In this document: piece after piece, positions 1 to 10,356 of the stretch
Position numbering within the stretch: position 1 is the first letter of the stretch
How the letters are laid out: each line of letters begins with the position of its first letter
Assembly: GCA_963576565.1 (NCBI GenBank)
Contig: OY755048.1
Coordinates: forward strand, 4,098,501-4,162,500
Reading direction: 5' to 3'
Length of the DNA: 64,000 bases
DNA from: Aspidapion aeneum
Lineage: Eukaryota; Arthropoda; Insecta; Coleoptera; Brentidae
Program-made: the position numbers and the translations under genes
The notes under the pieces: model-generated
The model's input: the letters and a program-made list of their open reading frames with translations, nothing else
Database searches by the model: none
What the model was told of the DNA's origin: nothing

Positions 1-119
1 ACAAGAAAAAAATCAATTTTTTGAGATACTTACATACTGGGTGTTCCATTTAACAAAATGTTACTTTTGATAATATCTTGAAAACTAAAACATTTTTAAT
101 TTTTCTGGTTACGCCACTG
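1..119. mobile_element. Right end of a hAT-type MITE (partial)
   Basis: The segment ends in TGGTTACGCCACTG, the inverse of the CAGTGGCGTAACCA type of terminus seen repeatedly in this window. The left end lies outside the window, so no TSD can be tested. Confidence 0.4.
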
Positions 120-799
120 GATTCTATGTAGAAAATCATAAAACTTTTGTATTTGAAGTTTTTTTCTATCTCCATAAATAACCGAGTAATAAGAGATAAT
201 AAAAATCGCCAATTTTTGAGAATCACCCTATATCTGCTAAACCAATATAGTTAGCGTAGATTTGATTGCGCCATTAAAAAAGACACTAAAAAAGAGGACG
301 GGACACGTATGTCAGTTTTTTTGTATCTCTTACCGTTTAGCCTGTACCCTATAAAACCAACGAAAATGCCCCACCCTGTACACACCTCAAGCACCCCATA
401 CCCCCCAAATTTTTTTATATTATTATATTGTCATCCTGCCCTTACACTTCTCACCAACCAACCCTTTCCGATTTTAAAATTGTATTGTCACCAGATCAAA
501 ACATAAATCTGAAAACCGCATATTCGTATCTGTTTTGGTTCCAAAGTTATGAATTTATCCCCGTTACACCCCTCATCCACCCTTTACCACCCATATGTTT
601 TTATTGTATTGTATTTTCATCGAACCTACATTACTGTGCCAAATTTCATTAAAATCGGTTCACGAGAAGTGAGTCAAAAATAAATCACAAGATTTGATAG
701 ACAGGCGACAGACAGCCAGGCTTTGTGAAGTTAAATAAAGTCGTTTAATTAATGATAATAATTAATTAAAAACATGTAGACAAAAGAGTTTTTTATACT
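120..799. other. Non-coding, repeat-like
   Basis: No gene is seen; the short open frames here are low-complexity and pyrimidine-rich. At 640-716 there is AAATTTCATTAAAATCGG followed by a degenerate ACAG-rich tract, a pairing that recurs elsewhere in the window. Confidence 0.5.
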
Positions 800-1880
800 T
801 ACTACTACTATGTCGGTTTAGAACGTTTTTCTACGTTGTCCGACGCCTATTCTCCACCTCCTTCGATCCTGACAGTCATCTTCCGTCAGGTTTTTTTGAC
901 TCATTGATCTTTGGATTAACTGTTGCCATTCCAGTTTAGGACGCTCTCTTTTTCTGCGCCCTATTGGTTGCCATTCTAGGACCTGCTTTGGTAATCTTTC
1001 GTCGCTCATCCGTTGTACATGGCCGTACCATATCAGTTGCCTTTTAGTGATGTCATCCGTTATGCTTCCCTCGATTCCCATTCTTTCTTTTATGATCTCA
1101 TTTCTTATATGATCTGTTCTAGATATTCTCATTGATCTTCTTATTGCATCCATTTCGACACTTTCCATTTTTGTTTTGTATTTTTCTGTTACGCGACAAG
1201 TCTCTATTCCATACAACAGCGTGTTTTTCACCATTGTTTCATATATGTCAAATTTTACATTCTTTTTTATCTCTCTGCTCCATAAAATACTGTTAAGACA
1301 ACCAATAACCTTTTTTGCTTTTACTATTCTTTTTTCCAGTTCTATACAGTCTGCAGTCTGTTCCTGTCTTATCAAATGTGACACCCAAGTATACATACTC
1401 ATTGCATGGAGATATTGTTTGTCCATTTTCTAGTTCTAATTCACTTGATTCATTTCCAATACATAGGTACTGTGTCTTGTCCACGTTCACTCTGTTAACC
1501 CCCACTTTTGGTATTCTTCCGTTAACTTTCTTATCATATACTTCATGTCTTCTTTATCATTAGCTACAATTACTTGGTCGTCAGCAAACTGTAGTGTGTG
1601 TATATGGTAAATCGGTCGTTAAGTTGTAGTCCCATGCCGTGTACTTTGCGTTTCCAGTTTTTTAGAGCTACTGCGATATATATTTTAAAAAGAGTTGGAG
1701 AGATACAACATCCCTGTGTTAAGCCTTTCGTTACCAGGAATTTTTTTGAAAGTCGATTTCCAATTTTAATTTTAGATTTTGAACCTGTGTATAGTTCTTT
1801 TATCGCTTATATTATTATGTATGTATGATTGATATTAGTCTGCTCTAACACTGTCCATAATTTTTCTACTGGAACGGTAT
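800..1880 (-). pseudogene. LINE fragment, RTE-like family A (reverse transcriptase C-terminal half)
   Basis: Reading the minus strand from about 1880 to 818, two frames together give the end of a LINE reverse transcriptase: DTVPVEKLW-like upstream sequence, a CNEYVYLGV segment, and the C-terminal WYGHVQRM and RRKRERPK segments typical of RTE-type LINE ORF2. Frame breaks lie near 1430-1505, and the N-terminal half with endonuclease is missing. The minus-strand 3' end runs into TAGTAGTAGTAAG, a short simple-repeat tail as expected of RTE-type elements. A second decayed copy of the same family lies at 57.66-58.97 kb on the plus strand. Clade assignment is by overall look only. Confidence 0.8.
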
Positions 1881-1933
1881 CCCCCCCCCTGGGTGCGCCC
1901 ATGTTTAAAAAAACCATTATTTTCGATACTTAA

Positions 1934-2064
1934 CAGTGGCGTATATAGGGTGGGGGGGGGATGGCATAAAATACTACTTAGGCATTTCGTTTCCCTAGTA
2001 ATGAATAAATTGTATGTTTTTTGGGTTTTGGGAAGTTAAAGACTTTTCTCTAAATACGCCACTG
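1934..2064. mobile_element. hAT-type MITE, 131 bp
   Basis: The termini are CAGTGGCGTATATAG and, inverted, CAGTGGCGTATTTAG. The flanks ATACTTAA (1926-1933) and GTACTTAA (2065-2072) match at 7 of 8 positions, which fits an 8-bp hAT TSD. The interior is non-coding with a G run. Another hAT-like end (CCTGGGTGCGCCCATG, ending 1903) lies just left, at the break in the LINE. Confidence 0.75.
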
Positions 2065-2072
2065 GTACTTAA

Positions 2073-2664
2073 CAGCCAGACTATTTTACATTATCCCACA
2101 GAATATAAAATCTAATTTTAATATTGTTAGTTTTAAGAACAACGTAGTGGAGAGGTTTTAAAAAGTTTTTTCTCGTGAGAAAATTGATACTTTTGTCACA
2201 AAGTAAATAGGAGTCACTTACTTTATGCTTTTGTGAATCAAACTGACAGTAGATACTAACACAAAAGTGAAAACGCGCACAAGTAAAACTATAATGGAGT
2301 AAAAAACTGGCACACAAATAGACACACTAATTTTTCGGCAGGAGTCATGCACGTTTATTGTGAATTTATTGGTTTTAAGTTATTATTTTTGTAAATTTTA
2401 TTTTTTTAGAAAAATAAACGTCTTTAAGTTGTTATTATTATCATTATTATATGGAATGGCTGTAAAGGTAAATTTGCAAAGCCGAAAATTCATTTTCATA
2501 AACCAATCAATTCAAGCGGATTTTGCAGCAGTTAATAATAACTAAAGGGTCCTAAGTATAAAGTTTGTATACTTGATTCCGACAAGTTAAAGGGTTAATT
2601 AATTTTTTTGACTTAAATGCAGTAGTTTTTAATATTTATGTAATTGTTTATAAATACATTGCAA
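2073..2664. other. AT-rich sequence, no gene seen
   Basis: Short open frames on both strands show no recognisable domain or coding bias. Confidence 0.4.
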
Positions 2665-2671
2665 TCTTTTT

Positions 2672-2812
2672 CAGGGGCGGATCTAGGAACTTAATTTGGG
2701 GGGAAATATCATAATAAATATTGCATAAAATTTTCTGTGTGTCAAAACAAAGTAAAGTTTCAGATTTGGGGAGGAAATTTCCCCATTTTTCCCTCCTGTA
2801 GATCCGCGCCTG
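2672..2812. mobile_element. hAT-type MITE, 141 bp
   Basis: The termini are CAGGGGCGGATCTA and, inverted, CAGGCGCGGATCTA. They are flanked by TCTTTTT on both sides (2665-2671 and 2813-2819); T-richness weakens this TSD slightly. There is no coding capacity. Confidence 0.75.
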
Positions 2813-2819
2813 TCTTTTT

Positions 2820-3248
2820 TCGTTGTAACAATTACATTATATCCACATTTTAAATTTATTCATAAAAAAAACGAAAATATTTTGGTTTCAAAATGGCAGC
2901 CGTATTTAAACCTCCAAACGTCACTAGGGGATGTCGAATAGAATCGAGCAAGTCAGTGTTTATCATTTAACAGCTGTCCGCTATGTTTTATATGTTAATT
3001 ATTTGGTCAAGTTTACGTTGGTCGAACCGATTTTCATTAATCATTTAATTAAAGGTTACTGAGAAAGGATTCCAGTTTAAGTTGCAGTTTTTATCCTATT
3101 TAAATATTTGTTCATATTCAATGGAGATAGTTTTAAGTTATTTATGTATTTCTTGGCTTTGATAATTTTTGTCTGTACCTAAATTTTTTATCGAACATTG
3201 ATATTATTAGTTCTATAGTTTTTCGAACTTTAAACCCCACACTCATGG
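2820..3248. other. Non-coding; contains a dispersed repeat piece
   Basis: The segment 2889-2945 (ATGGCAGCC, TTTAAACCTCCAAACGTC, GATGTCGAATA) recurs inverted at 50221-50273, so it is part of a dispersed repeat. Nothing else is recognised. Confidence 0.4.
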
Positions 3249-4098
3249 GTGTTTTTTTTTTTACGGTTAAACGCACTCGCAAGGAGATCCCTATCACGCT
3301 CGAGAAGCGGCCAGTGCGCGGAAATGTTGGTGTGTATTGGTTTTGAAACGGTTCAGGTTGTAATCTGCAGGGAAAACTGTCGCAGGGAGTTTATTCCACA
3401 GCGATGCTGTTCTCCAGAGATATGAATTCTGATATAATGAGGTTCTTGGTGCCTCTATTTTGACAGTAAATTGATGGTTACCGTCTGTTTGACGTGTTCG
3501 CCTAGTAGGTGCTACTCCCAACTCTTCAGAGCATTTTCCGTGATAATACCTGTAGAAGAGAGATAGATCGCCCACAGTTCTTCGATGTTCGAGACTATCC
3601 AAGCTACGGGTAAGTGCGGGGTCATTGATCAGCTTGATAGCTCGTTTTTGCACGGTGTTCAAAAGCATTAAGGTATGTTTGGGTGCCGCACTCCATACAT
3701 GTGAGCAGTACTCCATAGTTGGTCGAATCTGGGCTTTGTAGAGTGTCAGCAGTTTGCTTGGTGTATACAGATGTCTTGTACGAAATAGCACCCCAAGCTT
3801 TTGGGACGCCCTTTTAGCTATATCTGCCACGTGACTGTGCCAAGACATGTTGGTCTCTGCAGTGACTCCTAAGATGTTCAACTGGCTCTGCAATGTGACA
3901 GCACTTCCAGATAGCATGATGTTTGGCTCACCAGTGCTGGTCTTTTTTGAAAACAGGGCTGCTTGGGTTTTCTGCGCGTTGAACTGTACAAGGTTTTTGT
4001 TGCCGCAATCTTCTATTATCTCCAGGTCGTTATTTATCTGCGATATTTCAGTTAGTCTAAGATGATGGAATTCACGTACTACAATTTGAGACAATTTT
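3249..4098 (-). pseudogene. 5'-truncated Jockey-like LINE (RT C-terminus plus poly(A))
   Basis: One open minus-strand frame (4094 to 3294, about 266 residues) encodes the part of a Jockey-type reverse transcriptase downstream of the catalytic centre. Visible segments are LVQFNAQKTQ, LNILGV, SQKLGVLFRTR, YKAQIRPTMEYCSHVWS and LLNTVQKRAIKLI, ending in SLWNKLPATVFP and the conserved FKTNTHQHF tail. A T run at 3249-3262 is the poly(A) tail on the minus strand. The YADD-containing part and everything upstream is missing, as in an aborted target-primed insertion. The frame is intact over its length, so the copy is not very old. I could not find a TSD. Confidence 0.85.
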
Positions 4099-4233
4099 AT
4101 ACGGAATCCATGACTGCATGGACTACAAAAATTCTCCTCTAGAAAATGCTTCTAATGCTATTGCACGGTAGGGTAACCAAAACCTTCTTAGTTATTTGAC
4201 ATGTAAGTATTAAAAAAATACATTTAAATCGCT

Positions 4234-4647
4234 CGCACGGTAAAAAAAACTGTCTTAGATTAAAGCAAATGGTTTTAATTGCTTTGAAGTAAAATAATTT
4301 GTGCTTTCCTATTCACCAAGAGAATATTTTCTTGCACAAAAATGTCTTGCCTCTTTATTTTATGTGAAACTGAAATTGTTTTATTATAAATTGGAATTGA
4401 ATTAATCTAAGGCACCGTTTTCTCTTGAAGCATAATTTTACTTATATTAAGACAATTTGCTTTGTTACAAAATGGAGTATACTGAAACAAAACAGTTATA
4501 GAAGAAAAATATAGTCTCATTTCAAGATTAAACGCTGCGTTAAACTAAAAAGAAATATTTTAATTCTAAACAAATTGTTTTAAGGTAAATCAATTTATTC
4601 AAGAAAAGAACGTGTTTTCATTGTAGAGTAAAAAATTTTACCGTGCG
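4234..4647. mobile_element. MITE with CGCACGGTAAAA ends, 414 bp
   Basis: The sequence begins CGCACGGTAAAA and ends TTTTACCGTGCG, perfect 12-bp inverted termini around an AT-rich non-coding interior. No clear TSD was found, so the superfamily is unassigned. Confidence 0.55.
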
Positions 4648-4712
4648 ACACTAAGTCTATGAACTCAGTATTATTGTTAGTGTTTTAAGCTCCAAATTAG
4701 GCTTTATTTATT

Positions 4713-6015
4713 ATATATATTTATCGGTTTCACAACGTTCTACGTCTTCCGATACCCTCGTTTCTGCTTGCCCATAATTCATCATCTAGGCCTCTTATTC
4801 TTATTTCACTATCTATTCCTTCTCTCCAGCTTCTCCTCGGCCTTCCTCGTTTTCTTCGGCCAGTTGGTTTCCATTGTAATATTTGTTTAGGTAGTCTTCC
4901 ATCATCCATTCTTTGTACATGTCCGTACCACACCAGTTGTTTTGTTCTTATATCATCCACTAGAGTACGTTCACCCACTGTCATAATTTCTCTTATTCTT
5001 TGATTGGTAACTCTTTCTCTTTTTGATTTCCCTGCTGCTCTTCTCCAATAGTTCATCTCCGTCGCGGAAAGCATTTTTTCTGTTCTATCTTTGATTGGCC
5101 ATACTTCTGAGCCGTATGTAATAATACTTTTTACAGTGGTGTTGTATATAAGCTTTTTGTTATGTTTTGATATACTTCGGTCCCAAATTATTCCATTTAA
5201 TAAAGTTATTGCTTTTCTTCCTTGTACGTTTCTATCTTTTATAGCAAAAAGTCTAGTGTTCCGTCAGCTGTAATTTTTAGACCCAAGTATTTATACTCAT
5301 CACAGGACTGAATTCGCTGTCCCGTATTTAAGATTAGATCCTGTTTCGTTCCACCAATACACTTATACTCTGTCTTATTGATATTAACCTCTAGTCCCCA
5401 CTTATTGTACTCTTCTATTAGTTTTCGTGTCATATATTCGAGGTCGTCATAATCCTGAGCCACCACTATCTGATCATCGGCGAAACATAAAGTATACAAG
5501 GTGGTTTCATCCAACGGAATTCCCATGTTTTGGCATTTTCTCTTCCAGACTTTAAGGACCTGTTCAAAATATATCTTGAAGAGCGTAGGCGAGATACAGC
5601 AACCTTGTTTAAGACCTTTATTTACTTGAAAGCCTTTGGTTAGTTTTGCTTTTATTTTAACTTTTGCCTTACTATTGCGGTATAACTCTTTGATGGCCTT
5701 AATTAGTTGTACGCTTATGTTTGTCTTTTCCAACGCTTTCCAAAGTAGATTTAGTGGTATACTATCATATGCCTTCTGCAAATCTACGTAAAGCAGATGG
5801 AGCTCTTGTCCGTATGCCATTTTCTTTTCAATAACTTGGGTTATACAAAAGATATGATCTGAAGTCGATCTACCCGCCCTGAAACCAGCTTGTTCTTCTG
5901 CCTCCATATCTTTATATTCGCCCTCCACTTTATTTCTTATTATTTTACCATATATTCTGCTTAGCGTACTAGTTACAGATATACCTCTATAATTGTCACA
6001 TATATCTTTCTTTCC
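4713..6015 (-). pseudogene. LINE, RTE-like family B, copy 1 (RT domain)
   Basis: Minus-strand frames 5928-5239 and 5074-4730 cover a reverse transcriptase with AGFRAGRSTSDH, the catalytic FADDQIVV box, KLIEEYNKWGLEVN, and the C-terminal WYGHVQRMDDGRLPKQ segment. Translation also continues upstream to about 6015 (DICDNYRGISVTS). Compared with the copy at 46.4-48.1 kb, an indel near 5237-5245 breaks the frame after ADGTLD. The 3' end (GAAACCGATAAATATATATAA on the minus strand) passes into an AT-dinucleotide tail. TTTATTTATT flanks at 4703-4712 and 6020-6029 could be a TSD, but it is low complexity. The endonuclease domain is absent (5'-truncated). Confidence 0.85.
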
Positions 6016-6029
6016 TATATTTATTTATT

Positions 6030-7101
6030 AAATAAATAATTATTTAATTTTGCCTCTAAAGGTCTCAATTTACAATTGAACAAATAAATTTTAGAATGGT
6101 TCTAAAAAAGAACTAACGTGTTGAAAAAGTAGTCAGTCTCCTGCAAAATGGGTGTCAGCAGGTATATGTAGACGTGAAAAACAAATGTACTTACTGGAAA
6201 CGTGATAGCTTCGACAATTTAAACGTCTAGTCTGCCTGTCGTGTCTCAGAAGGAACTATAGAGTGATAAATCGTCAAGGAATTGCAATAGCATCTTAGAG
6301 CTATGGGGTTGATAAGAATAAAAAATAAATAGATCCATGATCTGATACCTTCGTGAATACACTCCAAACGAACTCCACGCTATATCAGCCTTGAAAACAG
6401 ATTTTTGTAAATATCTGAGAAACGAAAGCTCCTCCTAAGTTTTTGGTTAAAACACAAGTTATTGAGAAAAATGTTTTCTTCTATACTTTGTAAACCGCAT
6501 AGTGAGGCAATGCTCCGTTAAAAAAGTAGCATTTTTATAAATTTTTAACTGTCAAATAATTATTAATATTGATGGATTTTGAATAAAAAATAATCAGCTC
6601 TTTACAGTGTCGGGCACAATTTTTCATGAAAATCTTCTGAAAATTGGTATACCGATTCCGGAGCTATAGTGTGCCTGACAGATATACAAACACACACACA
6701 CACTAAAGGACGGACGTCACGAGATTATTAATATAGGTCCACAAGTACCCAAAGAACTTATTTTTGGCGCTACCTCAATTTTTTTTCATCTAAAACAATA
6801 CCTAGGCATTGAACATAACATGTTATATGTTCGATGACCTAGGCCATTCCTGCGCGGGCTAGGAAGGTAAAAGTATTTTTAAGTACACCACATCTATGCC
6901 ATCTGTGGTAGCTTGAATAATAAAAGCAAATTGAAGAGTTGGTTTTTAAAAAAAATGTTATAGAATATTATAGATCCGATTTCCAACTATTATGCGTCAA
7001 AAGTTTGCGGATCATTGTTACTTGCACAGAAATTTTACAATAAAGTCAGTATTTGAATTTTAAAATAAAATATTCATGAGAGATTTTTTTCTTTGTGGCA
7101 C
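6030..7101. other. Non-coding; one strong hairpin, one CA microsatellite
   Basis: No gene is seen. Positions 6801-6844 form a near-perfect inverted repeat (CCTAGGCATTGAACATAAC against its complement ending GACCTAGG). Around 6620-6715 is a degenerate form of the ATGAAAATC-GATT motif followed by (CA)n. Confidence 0.4.
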
Positions 7102-7109
7102 ATTTTTAC

Positions 7110-7345
7110 CAGGGGCGTAGCGTGCCTGAAGGGGCGGGGGGGGGGGGCGACAGCTAAAAAGGGCGCCCATCAAAAATCTTGCGACCAAAAAAAAAAAGGT
7201 CATCATGTCTTTAGTTTTCTTTGCCGCCCTCTCAATTTGCCTGCTACTTAATAAAGGGGCGTTTCCGGCATCCATGTGGCGCCAGTACTCTCGGGGGGGG
7301 GGGGGGGTTTGATAAACCCCCCGCGCCCCCCACGCTACGCCACTG
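7110..7345. mobile_element. hAT-type MITE, 236 bp, perfect 8-bp TSD
   Basis: The termini are CAGGGGCGTAGCGTG and, inverted, CAGTGGCGTAGCGTG, each followed inward by G-rich (left) and C-rich (right) tracts. The flanks 7102-7109 and 7346-7353 are both ATTTTTAC, an exact 8-bp TSD as made by hAT transposases. The interior is short and non-coding. Confidence 0.9.
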
Positions 7346-7684
7346 ATTTTTACGACACTAAAACGGCATAGCACATTTTATACTCTAGTTTAATTTACCT
7401 TCAATTCGATTAATAATTCACTTTAATTTTAACTTTTTAAGATTTTTCACTTTTGGCTGCAATTTATAAACTGGTACTTTTATAATGATCTCATTTATTC
7501 CAAGAAATCAAATTATAGGCGATCAACATCCTGTTTATCCCACCAATTCTGATGACGAAACCAGGTCAATGTGTTTTTCAAGCTAATTTTCTCGATTCAG
7601 GTCTATATAAGGTGATATTTTGCTTTGATGCTACGAAGAAATCAAATCCAGGACCTTATTTTTTTCACCTTTTGTGCTTTTGTG

Positions 7685-7716
7685 CAGCGGTGTAGCGTGC
7701 CTGAAGGGGCGCACTG
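7685..7716. mobile_element. 32-bp hAT-type mini-element with perfect 8-bp TSD
   Basis: The segment starts CAGCGGTGTAGCGTGCCTGA, nearly identical to the left 27 bp of the element at 7110, and ends GCACTG. Both flanks are CTTTTGTG (7677-7684 and 7717-7724). It looks like an element deleted down to its left end plus about five bases of the right end, either before or after insertion. Confidence 0.8.
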
Positions 7717-7724
7717 CTTTTGTG

Positions 7725-8299
7725 CTGATTGATCGAGCCAGTGTTTCTAAATTTAGCCTTAATATAAACAATTGCGTAAGACGCAGACAAGAAAATAGGT
7801 AGAAAGCGGGGATTCTTCTCAACTCAACTCTTTTGGTTCATTTAATTAGCAAACAGTGTGCTTCCAGTGAAAATAAGTGTTAGTTTGAGTTCAGCTTGTT
7901 TCATGTGAGTCTTATTCATTTTTATTTTAACTCTTTTTTTATTTTTGGTTTAAATATTACTTCATCATCGACCGGTTTCTCAATATTTTTTTATTATTTT
8001 TGTTTTATTATTTAATATTTTAAATTTTGATTTTTATTATTTTATTTTAAAAATAATATTTTATTTATTGTTGTGATTTTTTTACTTTCTTGCTTCGATA
8101 ATACTTGTACATTTTCTACCAGTTTTAGAATATGTTTTTAATATTTTTAATTTAGGTTTAATTGAATATAATTTTTTTTCTTAAAAAAATTATTATTTTT
8201 GATTTATTTATTTTTTTACCTTGGTAAATCTTATTATCAACTAGGCGGAAATCTTGTCATATTTTTAGTAAAATATTTTTATATTTTATTAAATAAACC
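7725..8299. other. Very AT-rich spacer, no gene seen
   Basis: Long A/T tracts from about 7920 to 8290; no domain or repeat boundary is recognised. Confidence 0.4.
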
Positions 8300-8555
8300 C
8301 CGGCCTTTACAGCAAAAGTGCGCGGATGCACTACAGGAGTTGGCCGGAACAAGAGAGGTGGAGCTCGTTTGGGTCCCAGGCTACATGGGAGTCCCAGGAA
8401 ACGAGAAAGTGGACGAATTCACCAGGGGTGGATCCTAGCAAAAATGCGTTGGGCCTTTCCTGGGGCTCACAAGAGGACAGATGAGTCGGCCCCAACAGAG
8501 TGGGCCCATAAAGAGATTCAAAAGGAATGGCGAAGGAGTATGTGACAGGATACTG
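8300..8555 (+). pseudogene. Fragment of the RNase H region of an I/R1-type LINE
   Basis: Plus-strand reading gives CADALQELAGTREVELVWVP and PGNEKVDEFTRGGS, followed in another frame by GLTRGQM and KEYVTGY. This is a short diverged piece of the LINE that is much better preserved at 24.9-27.05 kb (minus). Both ends are truncated and the frame is broken at the same place as in that copy, around GGS. Confidence 0.8.
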
Positions 8556-8960
8556 TAACATCTTTTCTTGAAACATTTCAGCCCATATTTGACCTATCTA
8601 AAACACCACTTCCGAATGAGCTACGAAACTTTCACACTTTTCACAGTCGGAGACCTTCGTGGAGTTAATAAGCCCTCCAAGTTTCATAGACTTCCATAAA
8701 GTAGTAAAGTAGTTACCAAATTTTAAAAAACGTTGAAATTGCCACTCACTCACTCACTCATGTATAGATCATCAAAATTCTACTGTACTTCCAGATATGC
8801 TACAAAGCTGAAATTTGGCAGACTAATAGAAATTATGACCCTTGGAAAAAAACCCCAAAATTCTAATTTACTCTCCTCCCCTATACATGTAAAGTTATAT
8901 AAAAGTAACATTGCAAACAAGGCTTTTGTACTTCGTGCAAAATTTTATTGAAAAATTCTT

Positions 8961-8999
8961 GGCAAAGCGCTTTCGGTCTATACGACCATCATCAGTGCC
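8961..8999 (-). ncRNA. Hammerhead-like motif in the left Penelope LTR
   Basis: On the minus strand: GGCA, CTGATGA, one extra T, GGTC-GTATA-GACC stem-loop, GAA, the self-complementary AGCGCT, T, then TGCC closing with GGCA. This is the layout of the minimal type I hammerheads described in Penelope-like elements, where a very short palindromic stem III implies action as a dimer. The extra base after CTGATGA is not in the textbook core. Confidence 0.7.
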
Positions 9000-9378
9000 T
9001 TAAAGCTAGTTAAAATCTTAAAATCTGGTTCTTCATCGGACATCACAGGACAGCACAATTTTAAAAACTTAAAAGAAAACTACTTAAAATATTTAAAAAT
9101 TGTCAGGTATATTTTACAGTTATAGTACTATTCTTTATTTAAAATTGACTAGCAAAATAATGACTCTGTTTATTGCGTCCTAATCGTAATTCATGTTTTT
9201 TTTTTATTTTTATTGAAGGGGTTTTTCAAAATCTGGTGAAGGATTACTTAAGCAGGTTTTATGTTGGAATATAATGCATAAGGATATTTTAGAGTGTTGG
9301 GTGTGTGTAAAACTCGAATTGTGTGATATGGAATTTTGTGTGTCTGTGTGAATGAGTATTAGTGAGAGAGTGATTTTT

Positions 9379-10104
9379 TTATATGGATGTTAGTCTCAGT
9401 CTCACCTGGTTGTTATTTGATTCTAGAGTGTTCCTGTAAGGTGGGGGTTCTGGGTCTATCAGTCTTCTGTGGAGAGGGATGAAGCTTCTTCTGAGGGTTG
9501 CCTGCTTGTTTAGACAATTATTTGGGTTTTTGTTTAGTTCACTGCTTATTTCGACATCTTCGGTGAAATCTAGTCTTGTGAAGTTTTTACTGGTGATGTG
9601 GTGAAGAATTTTTGAGTTGGTTTTTGGGCTGAAAGAGTGTTTGGTAGTGAGAATGTGATTGCCAAAGGCTGATTTGTCTGGAGTTTTTATGTGCTCTTTG
9701 ATGCGAATTTCCAAATTCCTGCTGGTTCTGCCAATATATGCAGCTTTGCATGTGCTACATTCTAGTCGGTAGATGCCACTTTTCTTCAATTTTTCTTTTT
9801 TATCCTTGGTGTTAGACAGTAATTTTCCAAGATTTGTGTTGTTTTTGTTGGTTAAGAATAGTTTGTCGTTATGTTCTGATAGGGTTTTGTTGATTTGTTT
9901 GTTGATCTGATAATTTATGAATGGTAGACTGCAATATTGTTTCTCTGTTTTTTCTTTTTTGTTTTGAAGGTCTGATTTTTCTTTTTTGAATTTATTTATT
10001 AGATTATCAATGATTTTGGGATTATATCCGTTGTTGACAGCTATTTGTTTTATAATGTTGAGTTCATTGTTGTAGTTCTCATCGTTCAAAGGTATGGTCA
10101 TCAT
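9379..10104 (-). CDS. GIY-YIG endonuclease part of a Penelope-like ORF (5'-truncated)
   Basis: About 241 residues in one open frame. The C-terminal half holds a GIY-YIG nuclease fold: GIY at residues 110-112, a CxxC pair at 116 and 119, YIG at 123-125, and RIKEH with the conserved Arg 134 and His 138. A candidate metal-binding Glu lies near 186. In Penelope-like elements this domain follows the reverse transcriptase and nicks the target. Here the frame begins in the linker after the RT; translation upstream of 10104 continues to about 10129 and meets a stop inside the inverted repeat, so the RT was removed when the inverted copy was joined. The ATG at 10104 is simply the first in frame. Confidence 0.85.
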   Translation of the reverse strand: MMTIPLNDENYNNELNIIKQIAVNNGYNPKIIDNLINKFKKEKSDLQNKKEKTEKQYCSLPFINYQINKQINKTLSEHNDKLFLTNKNNTNLGKLLSNTKDKKEKLKKSGIYRLECSTCKAAYIGRTSRNLEIRIKEHIKTPDKSAFGNHILTTKHSFSPKTNSKILHHITSKNFTRLDFTEDVEISSELNKNPNNCLNKQATLRRSFIPLHRRLIDPEPPPYRNTLESNNNQVRLRLTSI

Positions 10105-10317
10105 TCTGTGGACATAGCTGACATAGATGAATTACGATTAGGACGCAATAAACAGAGTCATTATTTTGCTAGTCAATTTTAAATAAAGAATAGTACTATA
10201 ACTGTAAAATGTACCTGACAATTTTTAAATATTTTAAGTAGTTTCTAAGTTTTTAAAATTGTGCTGTCCTGTGATGTCCGATGAAGAACCAGATTTTAAG
10301 ATTTTAACTAGCTTTAA

Positions 10318-10356
10318 GGCACTGATGATGGTCGTATAGACCGAAAGCGCTTTGCC
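10318..10356 (+). ncRNA. Hammerhead-like motif in the right (inverted) Penelope LTR
   Basis: Same motif as 8961-8999 on the opposite strand: GGCA 10318-10321, CTGATGA 10322-10328, stem II 10330-10342, GAA 10343-10345, palindrome AGCGCT 10346-10351, TGCC 10353-10356. The predicted cleavage triplet would be CUU, not the preferred GUC. Confidence 0.7.
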
